Below are positions 1-7,240 of a stretch of 10,365 nt of DNA, piece by piece. The translations under genes were made by a program, and so were the position numbers. The stretch is from contig DCIF01000001.1 of the NCBI GenBank assembly GCA_002315795.1, positions 1 through 10,365 on the forward strand, written 5' to 3'. The number at the start of each line of letters is the position of its first letter. The first letter of the stretch is position 1. The DNA is from Bacteroidales bacterium UBA1733. GTDB lineage: Bacteria > Bacteroidota > Bacteroidia > Bacteroidales > UBA3663. The notes under the pieces were generated by a model. It did not search any database and was not told the DNA's origin. It saw only the letters and a program-made list of their open reading frames with translations.

Positions 1-353
1 GGAATCTGAACGATCGTCTGCGCTATCGGACCAGGTTCGCAGATGCCACTGGCCTCAATGACGATATAGTCGAAACGGCGCATACGGGCAATGTCGCGCA
101 ACTGCTCCACCAAGTCCATCTTGAGTGTGCAGCAGATACAACCGTTCTGCAGCGCCACCAGACTGTCATCTTTCTGGCCGACGATGCCCCCCTTCTCAAT
201 AAGGTCTGCATCGATATTGACTTCGCCAATATCATTCACGATGACAGCGAATTTGATACCCTTACGATTGCTTAGGATACGATTGAGCAATGTGGTTTTG
301 CCGCTTCCCAGATATCCTGTGAGCAGCAATATTGGAAGATCTTGATATTCCAT
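1..353 (-). CDS. G3E (CobW/YjiA/COG0523) metal-chaperone GTPase, C-terminus beyond the window
   Basis: 117 codons are visible from the ATG at 353-351 to the left edge with no stop. The protein opens with a P-loop NTPase fold: Walker A GYLGSGKT (residues 13-20), a switch-like NDIGEVNID segment (40-48), the metal-binding CICC motif (72-75) and a Walker B-like segment ending IEASG (99-103). GCICC plus an E-[AST]-[ST]-G motif defines the G3E family, whose members hydrolyse GTP while delivering metal (Zn, Co, Ni) to client proteins in the cytoplasm. The metal and client cannot be told from this half, because the C-terminal CobW_C domain is outside the window. It is divergent from tatC across about 90 bp and has its own strong promoter. 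Alternatives such as HypB or UreG are less likely, because those carry histidine-rich N-termini or other switch motifs and have hydrogenase or urease neighbours. Confidence 0.92.
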   Translation of the reverse strand, partial: MEYQDLPILLLTGYLGSGKTTLLNRILSNRKGIKFAVIVNDIGEVNIDADLIEKGGIVGQKDDSLVALQNGCICCTLKMDLVEQLRDIARMRRFDYIVIEASGICEPGPIAQTIVQI

Positions 354-389
354 AGTTATCTTATTTTATTTATCTTTTGCTTTGCGCCG

Positions 390-421
390 CAAAGATACAT
401 ATTAATTCCACCAAAAGCAAA
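390..421 (-). promoter_or_regulatory. Bacteroidetes promoter of the G3E GTPase gene
   Basis: Read on the minus strand, TTTG at 421-418 is followed after 20 bp by TATCTTTG at 397-390, matching the Bacteroidetes -33/-7 consensus (TTTG / TAnnTTTG). Transcription should start near 383, about 30 bases before the ATG. The -7 box runs into a perfect odd palindrome, TTTGCG-G-CGCAAA (393-381). No equally good promoter is seen for the divergent tatC. The best plus-strand candidate is a TATC-TTTTG with one extra T at 371-379 and no clear -33 box. Confidence 0.8.
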
Positions 422-444
422 TTCTCAGGCCATTTTTTCAAGAA

Positions 445-1263
445 ATGAGTCACAACGATACACATAACACGCCGCTTGAGACCATGAGCATTGGCGAACA
501 CTTAGAGGCACTCCGACAATCGATCTTCCGCATTGCCGGTGTGGTATTGGCGTGTGCCATCGGTGTGTTCTGTTTCAAGGAGCCGACCTTCCGTCTGTTG
601 CTGGCACCAAAAGAGTGTGACTTCATCACCTTCCGCGCCATCGAGCAGCTGGCCGCGTGGTTTGCCTCAATCTCTGGACAGACTGAGAGTTTCCACTTCG
701 AACCTTACGACATCCAGCTCATCAGTACCGAGCTCTCTGCACAGTTCATGATGCACGTTACAGCCTCGGTCAGCCTCGGCGCATTGCTGGCCTCTCCTTA
801 TATATTATATGAGATACTGCGCTTCATCAGTCCGGCGCTTTACGAGAGCGAAAAGAAATATTCCATCCTCGTCACCTCGTGCATCTACCTGCTGTTCATG
901 CTCGGCGTACTGATGAATTATTTCGTCCTCTTCCCTATCTCCTTCCGGTTTCTTGGCACCTATCAGGTCGATGCTTCCGTGCAGAATATCATCACGCTCG
1001 ATAGTTATATCTCGACCTTCACCACACTGACCTTCACCATGGGTCTGGTCTTCCAGCTCCCAGTCATCAGCTGGATTCTGGCCAAGATCGGATTGCTCAA
1101 AGCCGAGTTCATGACACGCTATCGTCGCCATGCCTTCTTTGGCATCATGGTACTCGCAGCTATCATCACACCGCCAGACATCTTCACACTGATTCTCGTC
1201 ACCATTCCGCTCTATCTGTTGTATGAGATCTGCATCCACATAGTGCGCAAAGTGGAGAAATAA
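445..1263 (+). CDS. tatC: Sec-independent protein translocase subunit TatC
   Basis: 272-residue polytopic inner-membrane protein, the signal-peptide receptor of the twin-arginine translocon that exports folded, often cofactor-bearing proteins. Family signatures in order: HLEALR at 19-24 before the first helix (about 28-45); FISPALYESEKK at 127-138, the conserved first cytoplasmic loop with its glutamate; hydrophobic spans near 105-125, 140-165, 193-212 and 230-260; GLVFQLPV at 200-207; and ITPPD at 241-245 with the conserved aspartate before the last helices. The first periplasmic loop (about 56-100) is long. The ATG at 445 is preferred; the next Met (residue 14) would leave only four residues before HLEALR. 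No tatA or tatB lies beside it in the window, although many genomes pair them. The gene ends one base before the stop of the convergent hydrolase. Confidence 0.95.
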   Translation: MSHNDTHNTPLETMSIGEHLEALRQSIFRIAGVVLACAIGVFCFKEPTFRLLLAPKECDFITFRAIEQLAAWFASISGQTESFHFEPYDIQLISTELSAQFMMHVTASVSLGALLASPYILYEILRFISPALYESEKKYSILVTSCIYLLFMLGVLMNYFVLFPISFRFLGTYQVDASVQNIITLDSYISTFTTLTFTMGLVFQLPVISWILAKIGLLKAEFMTRYRRHAFFGIMVLAAIITPPDIFTLILVTIPLYLLYEICIHIVRKVEK

Positions 1264-1264
1264 A

Positions 1265-2050
1265 TCAGAAATAATTATTGCGAATCTCCTTGGCGATATA
1301 TCTTCCCATCAACTGCTGACCAGGAACATCAGGATGCAGGCCATCGCGCAGATAACGCTTACCGGCGCCATCTTCCAGCTTCTCAGTGATACCACACTCT
1401 GAGTAACAGTCAATCATCTGTACCGACAGCGCCTGACAGATCTTCTTCAGGATTTCAATCTTCTTCAGGTTGCCCTCATTGTGCTCCACGCGTGAAGACT
1501 GAATCGGAGTGCACACAAAGACGCGACAGTCAGGAAAGTGCTCAATAATCGTCTGGATAGACCAGCGTGCACCACCAGCCATCGTCGTAACATCTACCTC
1601 ATCGAGACTCTTGCCTTTCAGAGCTTCTTCAGCCGAACCGTAGTTACTGTCATTCGTTCCCATGGAGAAGACAAAGACATCCGGAGCAGGATACTCACCA
1701 GCCTCGACCTCAGTCAGGAACTTCTGGATGTGTACTTTCGACGTGTTGTTGTGGCGCATCTGCATCTCATGAGCATCTTCTGTTGGCATCCATCCTGAAG
1801 AGATTCCAGCGAAGTCCTTCGATCCGTAATCCTGCGTATCTGCATGACAAGCCCAGGTGGCCGAACCTACAGCCACGTTATGATGAGTAGCGAATCCCAG
1901 TTTCTCAACCACAGTGGCCGACCACTGATTGCCCGCCGTGATGCTGTTACCATCACAGCCGAAATTCATCTTAGAGAAATCAGGAAATTCCTGCGCATAC
2001 ACGCTCAAAGCCACAACAGAAGCCATCAAGGCAACAAAGAGTCTTTTCAT
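1265..2050 (-). CDS. Secreted SGNH/GDSL-family hydrolase
   Basis: 261-residue protein with a Sec signal peptide: MKR, a hydrophobic core to about residue 18, then a cut after YAQ. SGNH blocks are present: FGCDGNSIT (30-38) with nucleophile Ser36; Gly62 as a possible block II residue; GTND (131-134) with Asn133; and DGLHPD (236-241) with the Asp236-x-x-His239 pair. Family members are esterases or lipases, often deacetylating glycans or releasing acyl groups; the substrate cannot be told here. The frame stays open back to 2116, which would add 22 residues. That start is rejected because it lies upstream of the promoter -7 box (2102-2095) and would bury the signal peptide. The gene stands alone and converges with tatC, with a single base between the stops, so no separate terminator fits between them. 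Confidence 0.88.
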   Translation of the reverse strand: MKRLFVALMASVVALSVYAQEFPDFSKMNFGCDGNSITAGNQWSATVVEKLGFATHHNVAVGSATWACHADTQDYGSKDFAGISSGWMPTEDAHEMQMRHNNTSKVHIQKFLTEVEAGEYPAPDVFVFSMGTNDSNYGSAEEALKGKSLDEVDVTTMAGGARWSIQTIIEHFPDCRVFVCTPIQSSRVEHNEGNLKKIEILKKICQALSVQMIDCYSECGITEKLEDGAGKRYLRDGLHPDVPGQQLMGRYIAKEIRNNYF

Positions 2051-2094
2051 CGTCTTATAAGTATTGATAGTTGAAGGAAACAATTTTAATGGTG

Positions 2095-2102
2095 CAAAGA
2101 TA
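2095..2102 (-). promoter_or_regulatory. -7 box of the SGNH hydrolase promoter
   Basis: TATCTTTG on the minus strand matches TAnnTTTG exactly and lies 44 bp before the chosen ATG. No clear TTTG is found at the usual -33 distance (about 2122-2126), so the promoter may be weak or activator-dependent. Its position decides the start codon of the gene below it. Confidence 0.6.
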
Positions 2103-2176
2103 AGCACATTATTCATACGTCGTCACATCATTCTTTGCTTTTTCACATACTTTTTCGTTTTTTTCGGCCACAGCCA

Positions 2177-2207
2177 TTGAATTTATAGAAAAATATCCTT
2201 ATCTTTG
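2177..2207 (+). promoter_or_regulatory. Bacteroidetes promoter of the HPt gene
   Basis: TTG at 2177-2179, a 20 bp spacer, then TATCTTTG at 2200-2207. Both boxes and the spacing match the Bacteroidetes consensus. The expected start of transcription is near 2214, leaving a leader of about 35 bases. The -7 box continues into a TTTGC-N4-GCAAA dyad (2204-2217). Confidence 0.82.
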
Positions 2208-2247
2208 CATGCGCAAACAAGCACTTTTCTAAAATTATATCCTATCA

Positions 2248-2607
2248 ATGACTATTTTTGAATGCTATACCACACTTCACGGCAGCTATAAAGAAGCACA
2301 AAGCCGTCTTATGACCGATAAGATTATCGAGAAATTCCTTTTGAAGTTCACCGCCGATCCCTCTATGAGTCAACTGCTCGATGCCGCAAACACCAACGAC
2401 CGCAAGCAGGCATTTATGGCTGCGCATACTCTCAAAGGCGTATCTGGCAATCTGGGATTCACCGAACTGCAGCAATGTGCTTCTGACCTGACCGAGCATC
2501 TTCGCAGTGGAGAGAACGATATCGACCTCGTGATGCTCGAGAAAATCAAAACTGCCTATCGTTTAGTAATTGACACGATCCATACCTATTCCGAATCAAA
2601 CCAATAA
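2248..2607 (+). CDS. Stand-alone histidine phosphotransfer (HPt) protein
   Basis: 119-residue cytoplasmic protein, almost entirely one HPt four-helix bundle. The phosphorylated histidine is His60 in AAHTLKGVSGNLGF (58-71), which fits the HPt consensus of a helix with AHxLKGxxxxLG. A downstream helix (about 74-90) and a final helix (95-115) complete the bundle. HPt proteins carry phosphoryl groups between the receiver domain of a hybrid kinase and a response regulator. The gene converges with a hybrid kinase that ends in a receiver and lacks its own HPt; only 9 bases separate the stops, so the kinase is the obvious partner (inference from position and domain content). It has its own promoter, so its level can be set independently of the kinase. 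No output regulator lies next to it. Confidence 0.9.
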   Translation: MTIFECYTTLHGSYKEAQSRLMTDKIIEKFLLKFTADPSMSQLLDAANTNDRKQAFMAAHTLKGVSGNLGFTELQQCASDLTEHLRSGENDIDLVMLEKIKTAYRLVIDTIHTYSESNQ

Positions 2608-2616
2608 TCGGTTTAC

Positions 2617-5600
2617 TCACTGCAAATAGCCAGCCAGTGTCTTCATCAGTTCAGGTACATCAATAGGCTTTACCAAGTGACCATTCATACCTGAATCAAT
2701 AGAACGTTGTCTGTCCTCCTCAAAGGCGTTGGCGGTCATGGCCAGGATGATGGTAGCAGCCTTCTTAGGATCTGCCATCTGACGGATGGCACGAGTGGTC
2801 TCATAGCCGTTCATATTTGGCATCTGCACATCCATCAGGATGATGTCGTAATAGCCTGCCTCTGCCTTCTCCAGCATCGCTACACACTGAGCACCATCCT
2901 CGGCACGCTCCAGCACAAAGCCCACCTCACTCAGGATCTCCATAGCAATCTCAGCATTCAGATCGTTGTCTTCAGCCAGGAGTATACGCTTGCCCTTGAA
3001 GATGGATTGATCAATATCTGTAGAAAGCTTTTTCTTAGACTCTGCATCCTCGACAATCCGATGAGGCAGTGTGACGATGAAGGTCGTACCCACACCCTTC
3101 TGGCTCTTCACCTCAATGGTACCATCCATCAGCTCCACAAGACGCTTTACGATAGGCATGCCCAGACCTGTACCCTCGATCTTATTGTCGGTGGTATTGT
3201 TCTCGCGCGCAAATTCCTCAAAGAGGTGAGGCAGGAACTCTTCGCTCATGCCTATACCGGTATCGGTGATAGTGGTCTGATAGAATGCATATCCCTCACG
3301 TGGACATGGTATCTCCTTGACGCTCATGGTCACAGATCCTTTCTCCGTATATTTATAGGCATTGGAGAGAATGTTGTAGAACACCTCGCGCAACTTGGTA
3401 GAGTCGATACAGACCTTATTGTGCTGCACATCGACCGTACAGATGAAGGCGAGACCCTTTTGCCTCATCAGCTCGCGGAAGATGATCTGAAGGGTTTCGT
3501 TGAATTCCTCTGCAAGCACAGGCTCCTCTATCAGGTCGATGGTACCTTTCTCGATACGCGCCATTTCCAACACATTGTTGATGATAGAGAGTAGCACCTG
3601 ACTCGACTTCTCAATCTTGTCCAGGTAATCTTCTCGTCTGGCAGGTTCCTCCTGATGCTTGCGCAGCAGATTGGTGAAACCGATGATGGCATTCATCGGA
3701 GTACGGATGTCGTGACTCATATTGAAGAGGAACGAGGTCTTGGCGGCATTAGCTGCTTCGGCCACATCGGTAGCCTCCTTCAACTCCTTCTCATATTCAA
3801 GTTCTTTTTTCCTGTACTCATCAATATCTCGTATTGCCCAGATCACACTTTTACAATCTCCATTGCTATCCCGGCTTTCTGCAATAAATATTGCTTCTTT
3901 CCATCCGGTAGTACCAAGATACTTACATGAGATCCACCCCTTTTCTTTCAATCGCTGATTCAATGTAGACAGATCAGTAAACGACTGCATGGTTTCTCTA
4001 TATTCCGGATCGACAAGATGTTCCAGCATCTGCCCAAATGCCTTGACTGCATTTCCTCTTTTGGCGATAAAAGCCTTCACATGTTGCAGGGCATTCAGTT
4101 CAATAAAGGTATAGTCAGACAGGTTGACATGATAAATTGCCAGGAAAGCCTTTGCTGTTCCTTTGATGATGTCCATCTGCGTATTCAGGTTCGAATTAAG
4201 CTGCTGTATCTCTTCAATCTGAGCCTCCTGTTCTGCAGTGAGTTCCTCCAACTGTGCCTGATGTTCCTCCAGGTTATTGTTAAGATCAGTGATTTCGCAG
4301 AGCTGGTTCTTTACCTTATGATTAGCCTTCCTGCTTCGCTCTAACAGATAGAGGATAGCTGCGATGATCAGTGTCAGGAATAGGGTAACGAAAACCTGAT
4401 TATCGCGAATGAAGCGCGAAAGCGTCGTCTTTTGACCAGCGAATGAATTGTGCGTCAATATGCTTGTCACCTGCGATGCTGGGATAATGTGCGCCAGACG
4501 GTTCATGATCGAGAAAAGCTCGTGGTTGCCCTGCTTGATGGTGAAGCCGAAACCCGACTCCAGACCTGTGGCTACGACCTTGAGCCCAAGTTCATTGATT
4601 TTTTCATCGAACACAATAACACGGTAGTTACTGAGCAACATCAGGTCAGCCTTGCCCGCTGCAACGCCTTCAATAGCCTCGATAGTAGAATCAAAATGCA
4701 CCAGTTCCCAGTTCGGATGGTAATACTGGATGGCTGAGATGTAGTTAGGATTCCTATGATTGATGGCAGCACGCAGGTTATCGGTGACCTTAAGAGTATG
4801 GTTTGCCTTTGTCACAGCCATTTCGCCAGTGGCAACCAACGGGTCGGTAAGGAGCAATCCCAACGATTCCGCATCGTAGTTGGTCAATGAGTTTGGGAAA
4901 GCCACATCGGCCTCACCTTTCAGCACTGCCTCCATAGCCTCGTTGATGGTAGGGTAAGCCACGGTCTCAAACTCCAGTTCTACATTCGAAAAACCACTTT
5001 TCATATACTCCAGGATTTCCGGGAGCATACCCGTGTTTTTGCCAGTCAATGGATCCTTGGCGCAGAATGGAAGATAGTTGTCGCGATAGGCAATACGTAT
5101 CTTTCCGTGCTGCTGTATCCACTCTTCTTCTGCGAGGGGCATGTGGTGAGAGAGGTCGGAGTTCTCGAAGTAGCGCCGCTGTAACGAGTTGTTGTAGTAA
5201 GCGTTGTAGCTCCTGATCTCTTGCATGGCATTGTCCAGATCCTCTTTCAGATCAGGACGGTTCTTGTTAATGGCAAAGTAGTAGGGAGCCGAACCAATGT
5301 GAAAAACCGGCATGAGCGATGCTCCCATCCCCCCTTTGCGTGCCGTTGTCGAGGCAAAGGCATCTATCTCGCCTCTCTTCAGCAGTTCCAGAAAATCTTC
5401 AGCCTCAATGGCATATTCCACCACCTCGAGGCTGACCTGCTGTTCCTGTGCCCATTCCCTTGCCAACTGTGCCTGATAGCTGCCTTTGTTGGTTCCTATG
5501 CGCTTCCCATTGAGCGATTGTGGGTCGCCAACGCGGATGTCCTTGCTGCTGTTTAATGAAAGAATATAGAACTCTTCCGAACCCATATCGCGCTCCGCGA

Positions 5601-5907
5601 ACAGCATCTGACTGGTGCGCTCAGGGGTGATTGACACATCAGACAACAAGTCAATCTTCCCATCCTTCAGCATCTGGAGCAGGGTTGACCAGTCGTTCTC
5701 CACATATTCATAGGTCCAGCCTATGGTGGCAGCAATGCGGCATTGATAATCATAGGCATAGCCCGAGCGCTTGCCCAGGCTGTCGATGTGGCAGAAGGGT
5801 GATTCATACCATCCCACCCTTACGTTCTTATGCGTAGTGTTATTTTCTTGAGCACCTGCCAATGTTGTACAGACAAGTGCCAAAAAACAAATCAGAAAGC
5901 GCTTCAT
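2617..5907 (-). CDS. BvgS/EvgS-like hybrid sensor histidine kinase with two periplasmic solute-binding domains
   Basis: 1096 residues. Signal peptide 1-20 (cut after AGAQ); first SBP_bac_3 flytrap about 28-255, keeping the SITPER segment with Arg97, where amino-acid-binding relatives bind the ligand carboxylate; second flytrap about 267-490, without that arginine; transmembrane helix about 503-522; Glu/Gln-rich coiled coil about 530-575; PAS-like region about 580-695; HisKA with SHDIRTP and phosphorylated His732; HATPase with N-box Asn849, DTGIGM (882-887) and GTGLGM (912-917); receiver about 974-1096 with Glu979/Asp980, phospho-acceptor Asp1026, Thr1058 and Lys1080. All key catalytic residues are present, so it should be active. 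The order matches BvgS/EvgS except for the C-terminal HPt domain, which here is the neighbouring gene. The likely signal is a small periplasmic molecule such as an amino acid; this is inferred from the family. The cognate DNA-binding regulator is not in the window. Confidence 0.93.
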   Translation of the reverse strand: MKRFLICFLALVCTTLAGAQENNTTHKNVRVGWYESPFCHIDSLGKRSGYAYDYQCRIAATIGWTYEYVENDWSTLLQMLKDGKIDLLSDVSITPERTSQMLFAERDMGSEEFYILSLNSSKDIRVGDPQSLNGKRIGTNKGSYQAQLAREWAQEQQVSLEVVEYAIEAEDFLELLKRGEIDAFASTTARKGGMGASLMPVFHIGSAPYYFAINKNRPDLKEDLDNAMQEIRSYNAYYNNSLQRRYFENSDLSHHMPLAEEEWIQQHGKIRIAYRDNYLPFCAKDPLTGKNTGMLPEILEYMKSGFSNVELEFETVAYPTINEAMEAVLKGEADVAFPNSLTNYDAESLGLLLTDPLVATGEMAVTKANHTLKVTDNLRAAINHRNPNYISAIQYYHPNWELVHFDSTIEAIEGVAAGKADLMLLSNYRVIVFDEKINELGLKVVATGLESGFGFTIKQGNHELFSIMNRLAHIIPASQVTSILTHNSFAGQKTTLSRFIRDNQVFVTLFLTLIIAAILYLLERSRKANHKVKNQLCEITDLNNNLEEHQAQLEELTAEQEAQIEEIQQLNSNLNTQMDIIKGTAKAFLAIYHVNLSDYTFIELNALQHVKAFIAKRGNAVKAFGQMLEHLVDPEYRETMQSFTDLSTLNQRLKEKGWISCKYLGTTGWKEAIFIAESRDSNGDCKSVIWAIRDIDEYRKKELEYEKELKEATDVAEAANAAKTSFLFNMSHDIRTPMNAIIGFTNLLRKHQEEPARREDYLDKIEKSSQVLLSIINNVLEMARIEKGTIDLIEEPVLAEEFNETLQIIFRELMRQKGLAFICTVDVQHNKVCIDSTKLREVFYNILSNAYKYTEKGSVTMSVKEIPCPREGYAFYQTTITDTGIGMSEEFLPHLFEEFARENNTTDNKIEGTGLGMPIVKRLVELMDGTIEVKSQKGVGTTFIVTLPHRIVEDAESKKKLSTDIDQSIFKGKRILLAEDNDLNAEIAMEILSEVGFVLERAEDGAQCVAMLEKAEAGYYDIILMDVQMPNMNGYETTRAIRQMADPKKAATIILAMTANAFEEDRQRSIDSGMNGHLVKPIDVPELMKTLAGYLQ

Positions 5908-5927
5908 AGACTAAATGAAATTTGGAG

Positions 5928-5959
5928 CAAATATACAGAAAAAGATAAAAAACACCAAA
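5928..5959 (-). promoter_or_regulatory. Bacteroidetes promoter of the hybrid kinase gene
   Basis: On the minus strand, TTTG (5959-5956), exactly 20 bp, then TATATTTG (5935-5928). Both boxes match consensus. The start of transcription is expected near 5921, giving a very short leader of about 14 bases before the ATG at 5907. Confidence 0.8.
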
Positions 5960-6011
5960 GAAATCACTAAAAAAATAAGATCTATAAAGAAAATTGCTAA
6001 AAACTTACAGA

Positions 6012-6046
6012 TTTGATACGTATTTCGGGAATTGTCACTATCTTTG
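6012..6046 (+). promoter_or_regulatory. Distal promoter of cheR
   Basis: TATCTTTG at 6039-6046 is an exact -7 box. The nearest TTTG (6012-6015) is 23 bp upstream, slightly long for this promoter class. Transcription would begin near 6053, with a leader of about 55 bases. It is divergent from the kinase promoter; the two -7 boxes are about 110 bp apart. Confidence 0.65.
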
Positions 6047-6065
6047 CAAAGCATTTATTCATGAG

Positions 6066-6096
6066 TTGCGATCTAAATCATCGCCCTGAATCTTTG
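6066..6096 (+). promoter_or_regulatory. Possible second, proximal promoter of cheR
   Basis: TTG at 6066-6068, a 20 bp spacer, then AATCTTTG at 6089-6096 (one mismatch to TAnnTTTG). It would start a transcript only about 5 bases before the ATG at 6108, i.e. nearly leaderless. It shares ATCTTTGCAA with the distal -7 region, so it may be a duplicate element or chance. Confidence 0.35.
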
Positions 6097-6107
6097 CAAT
6101 AAAAAGA

Positions 6108-6866
6108 ATGGATTACGAAATATTCAAAAGCAAAATACTCAAACTGACCGGCATTGATCTGCAGTTCTATAAGGAAAAGCAGATGAAACGCCGTATAGAG
6201 AACTATATATCATGGCATAAGTTGGGTGGATATGATAGGTTCATAAGCCTGCTCGCAGCGGATGCCGGCCAGTTGAGCAGTTTTCTCGATTTTATCACCA
6301 TCAATGTAACGGAGTTCTTCCGCACGCCCCAGCACTGGCAGGGTATGGAAGATGAGGTAATCCCTCAGTTGTCGCGTCCTCATGCATGGTCAATGGCCTG
6401 TTCTACAGGTCAGGAGGCCTACTCGTTAGCCATCAGTCTCGCTCAGCGTTTTCCGCTAAGCGAGATCAGGGTATTGGCCACAGACATCGATCAGCATGTG
6501 CTTGAGAAGGCAGCAAAGGGTATATATACCAAGGAAGAGATGACCAATGTACCAACGCCCTTGCGTGACCAGTATTTCGATCAGACCGACGATGGATACC
6601 GCGTACGCGACGAACTGCGTAGCGTAGTAGAATTCCGGAAGATGGATCTCCTGACCGATGACTTCCCGCAGGATCAGGACCTGATAGCCTGCCGTAACGT
6701 GCTCATCTACTTCACCACAGAGGCCAAGCAGCTGCTCTATGACAAGATCAGGAACAGCCTTGCCCCTGGAGGAGTACTCTTCACCGGAGAAGCAGAGCAA
6801 ATTGTTTTCTACAAGTCACTCGGGTTCAGTAAGATCACAAAATATTTGTATTCCGTTGAAAATTAG
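6108..6866 (+). CDS. cheR: CheR-type SAM-dependent protein-glutamate methyltransferase, orphan
   Basis: 252 residues. A short N-terminal helical domain (about 1-60) precedes NVTEFFR (66-72), the CheR signature. The methyltransferase core has the SAM-binding loop ACSTGQEAYS (97-106), ATDID (124-128), where the acidic residue contacts the SAM ribose, and CRNVLIYF (195-202). The usual loop is CSTGEEPYS; here it reads GQEAYS, so the glutamate and proline are replaced. CheR methylates glutamates on chemoreceptors in flagellated bacteria, but the window holds no receptor, CheB, CheA or motility gene, and the host group is normally non-motile. The gene is divergent from the hybrid kinase across 200 bp, which suggests a signalling role linked to it (inference). 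No C-terminal TPR extension is present. It is monocistronic, with a terminator hairpin right after it. Confidence 0.9.
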   Translation: MDYEIFKSKILKLTGIDLQFYKEKQMKRRIENYISWHKLGGYDRFISLLAADAGQLSSFLDFITINVTEFFRTPQHWQGMEDEVIPQLSRPHAWSMACSTGQEAYSLAISLAQRFPLSEIRVLATDIDQHVLEKAAKGIYTKEEMTNVPTPLRDQYFDQTDDGYRVRDELRSVVEFRKMDLLTDDFPQDQDLIACRNVLIYFTTEAKQLLYDKIRNSLAPGGVLFTGEAEQIVFYKSLGFSKITKYLYSVEN

Positions 6867-6885
6867 AACAGCCTACAAAACAAAG

Positions 6886-6927
6886 CACTCGTGCATCATT
6901 TCACAATGACAGCACGAGTGTTGTTAT
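6886..6927 (+). terminator. Rho-independent-type terminator hairpin after cheR
   Basis: CACTCGTGC (6886-6894) pairs perfectly with GCACGAGTG (6912-6920). Inside the loop TCATT (6896-6900) pairs with AATGA (6905-6909), giving a long stem with a small internal bulge. It is followed by TTGTTATT (6921-6928), a T-rich but interrupted tail. It begins 19 bases after the cheR stop. The remaining bases up to 7012 are AT-rich with no gene or promoter that I can see. Confidence 0.7.
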
Positions 6928-7012
6928 TAAAAGACAATATTCACTAAAACAATCTATAAAGTCTAACACCTAAATAACAGACAATCTCACAATTACCAAT
7001 ACAAATATTTAT

Positions 7013-7240
7013 CTAATATTCAAAATGTTCTTCTTTCTGAATCACCTCACCATTGACGATCTGAAATGAGTTGAGATGGATCCCCTCATATAAGGAGAGA
7101 ATAGCATACCTGATGGTCGGATCATTAGCTAAGCGCAGATCTTCCTGTGAAGGACGGGATGGCGAAGCCGGATGACTATGCCAATTGGCCAATATCCTTA
7201 GCTGGTTAGCACGGGCATAGCGCAAGGCTGCGAACAGGTA
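7013..7240 (-). pseudogene. 3' remnant of a JAMM/MPN+ metalloprotease gene (HcyD/Mec+-like)
   Basis: About 75 codons, read from TAC at 7240, encode the C-terminal half of a JAMM domain: HSHP followed at the exact distance by Ser and Asp (H-x-H-x7-S-x2-D), the zinc-binding signature. The N-terminal half, with the catalytic glutamate that normally sits some 45-50 residues before the HxH, is missing. The frame upstream of 7240 instead turns into the wrong frame of the adenylyltransferase gene and soon meets a stop. A TTG at 7225-7223 could start a 70-residue peptide, but it could not be a working protease. Bacterial JAMM proteases of this type cut after the di-glycine of sulfur carriers (Mec+ on CysO-Cys, HcyD on HcyS), which matches the carrier gene two positions upstream. 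It is the last gene of the leftward operon. Confidence 0.8.

Noticed and set aside
805..1239. 144-codon minus-strand frame inside tatC
   Set aside because: The opposite strand encodes conserved TatC motifs. The antisense product is an Asp/Glu-rich sequence typical of a mirror reading of a membrane protein gene.
1264..1264. Hairpin terminator between tatC and the SGNH hydrolase
   Set aside because: Only one base separates the two stops, and no strong stem with a T-run is visible on either strand close to the gene ends.
2051..2116. N-terminal extension of the SGNH hydrolase from an ATG at 2116
   Set aside because: A clear -7 box lies at 2102-2095, downstream of that codon, and the extension would place 22 residues before a good signal peptide.
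2148..2167. T-rich run as a terminator between the SGNH hydrolase and HPt genes
   Set aside because: These genes diverge, so no transcript should end there, and no GC-rich stem precedes the run.
2707..3594. Long open frame (295 codons) on the plus strand inside the kinase gene
   Set aside because: It is antisense to the HisKA/HATPase/receiver coding region, whose minus-strand reading has all catalytic motifs. Its translation shows no recognisable fold, and it has no promoter of its own.
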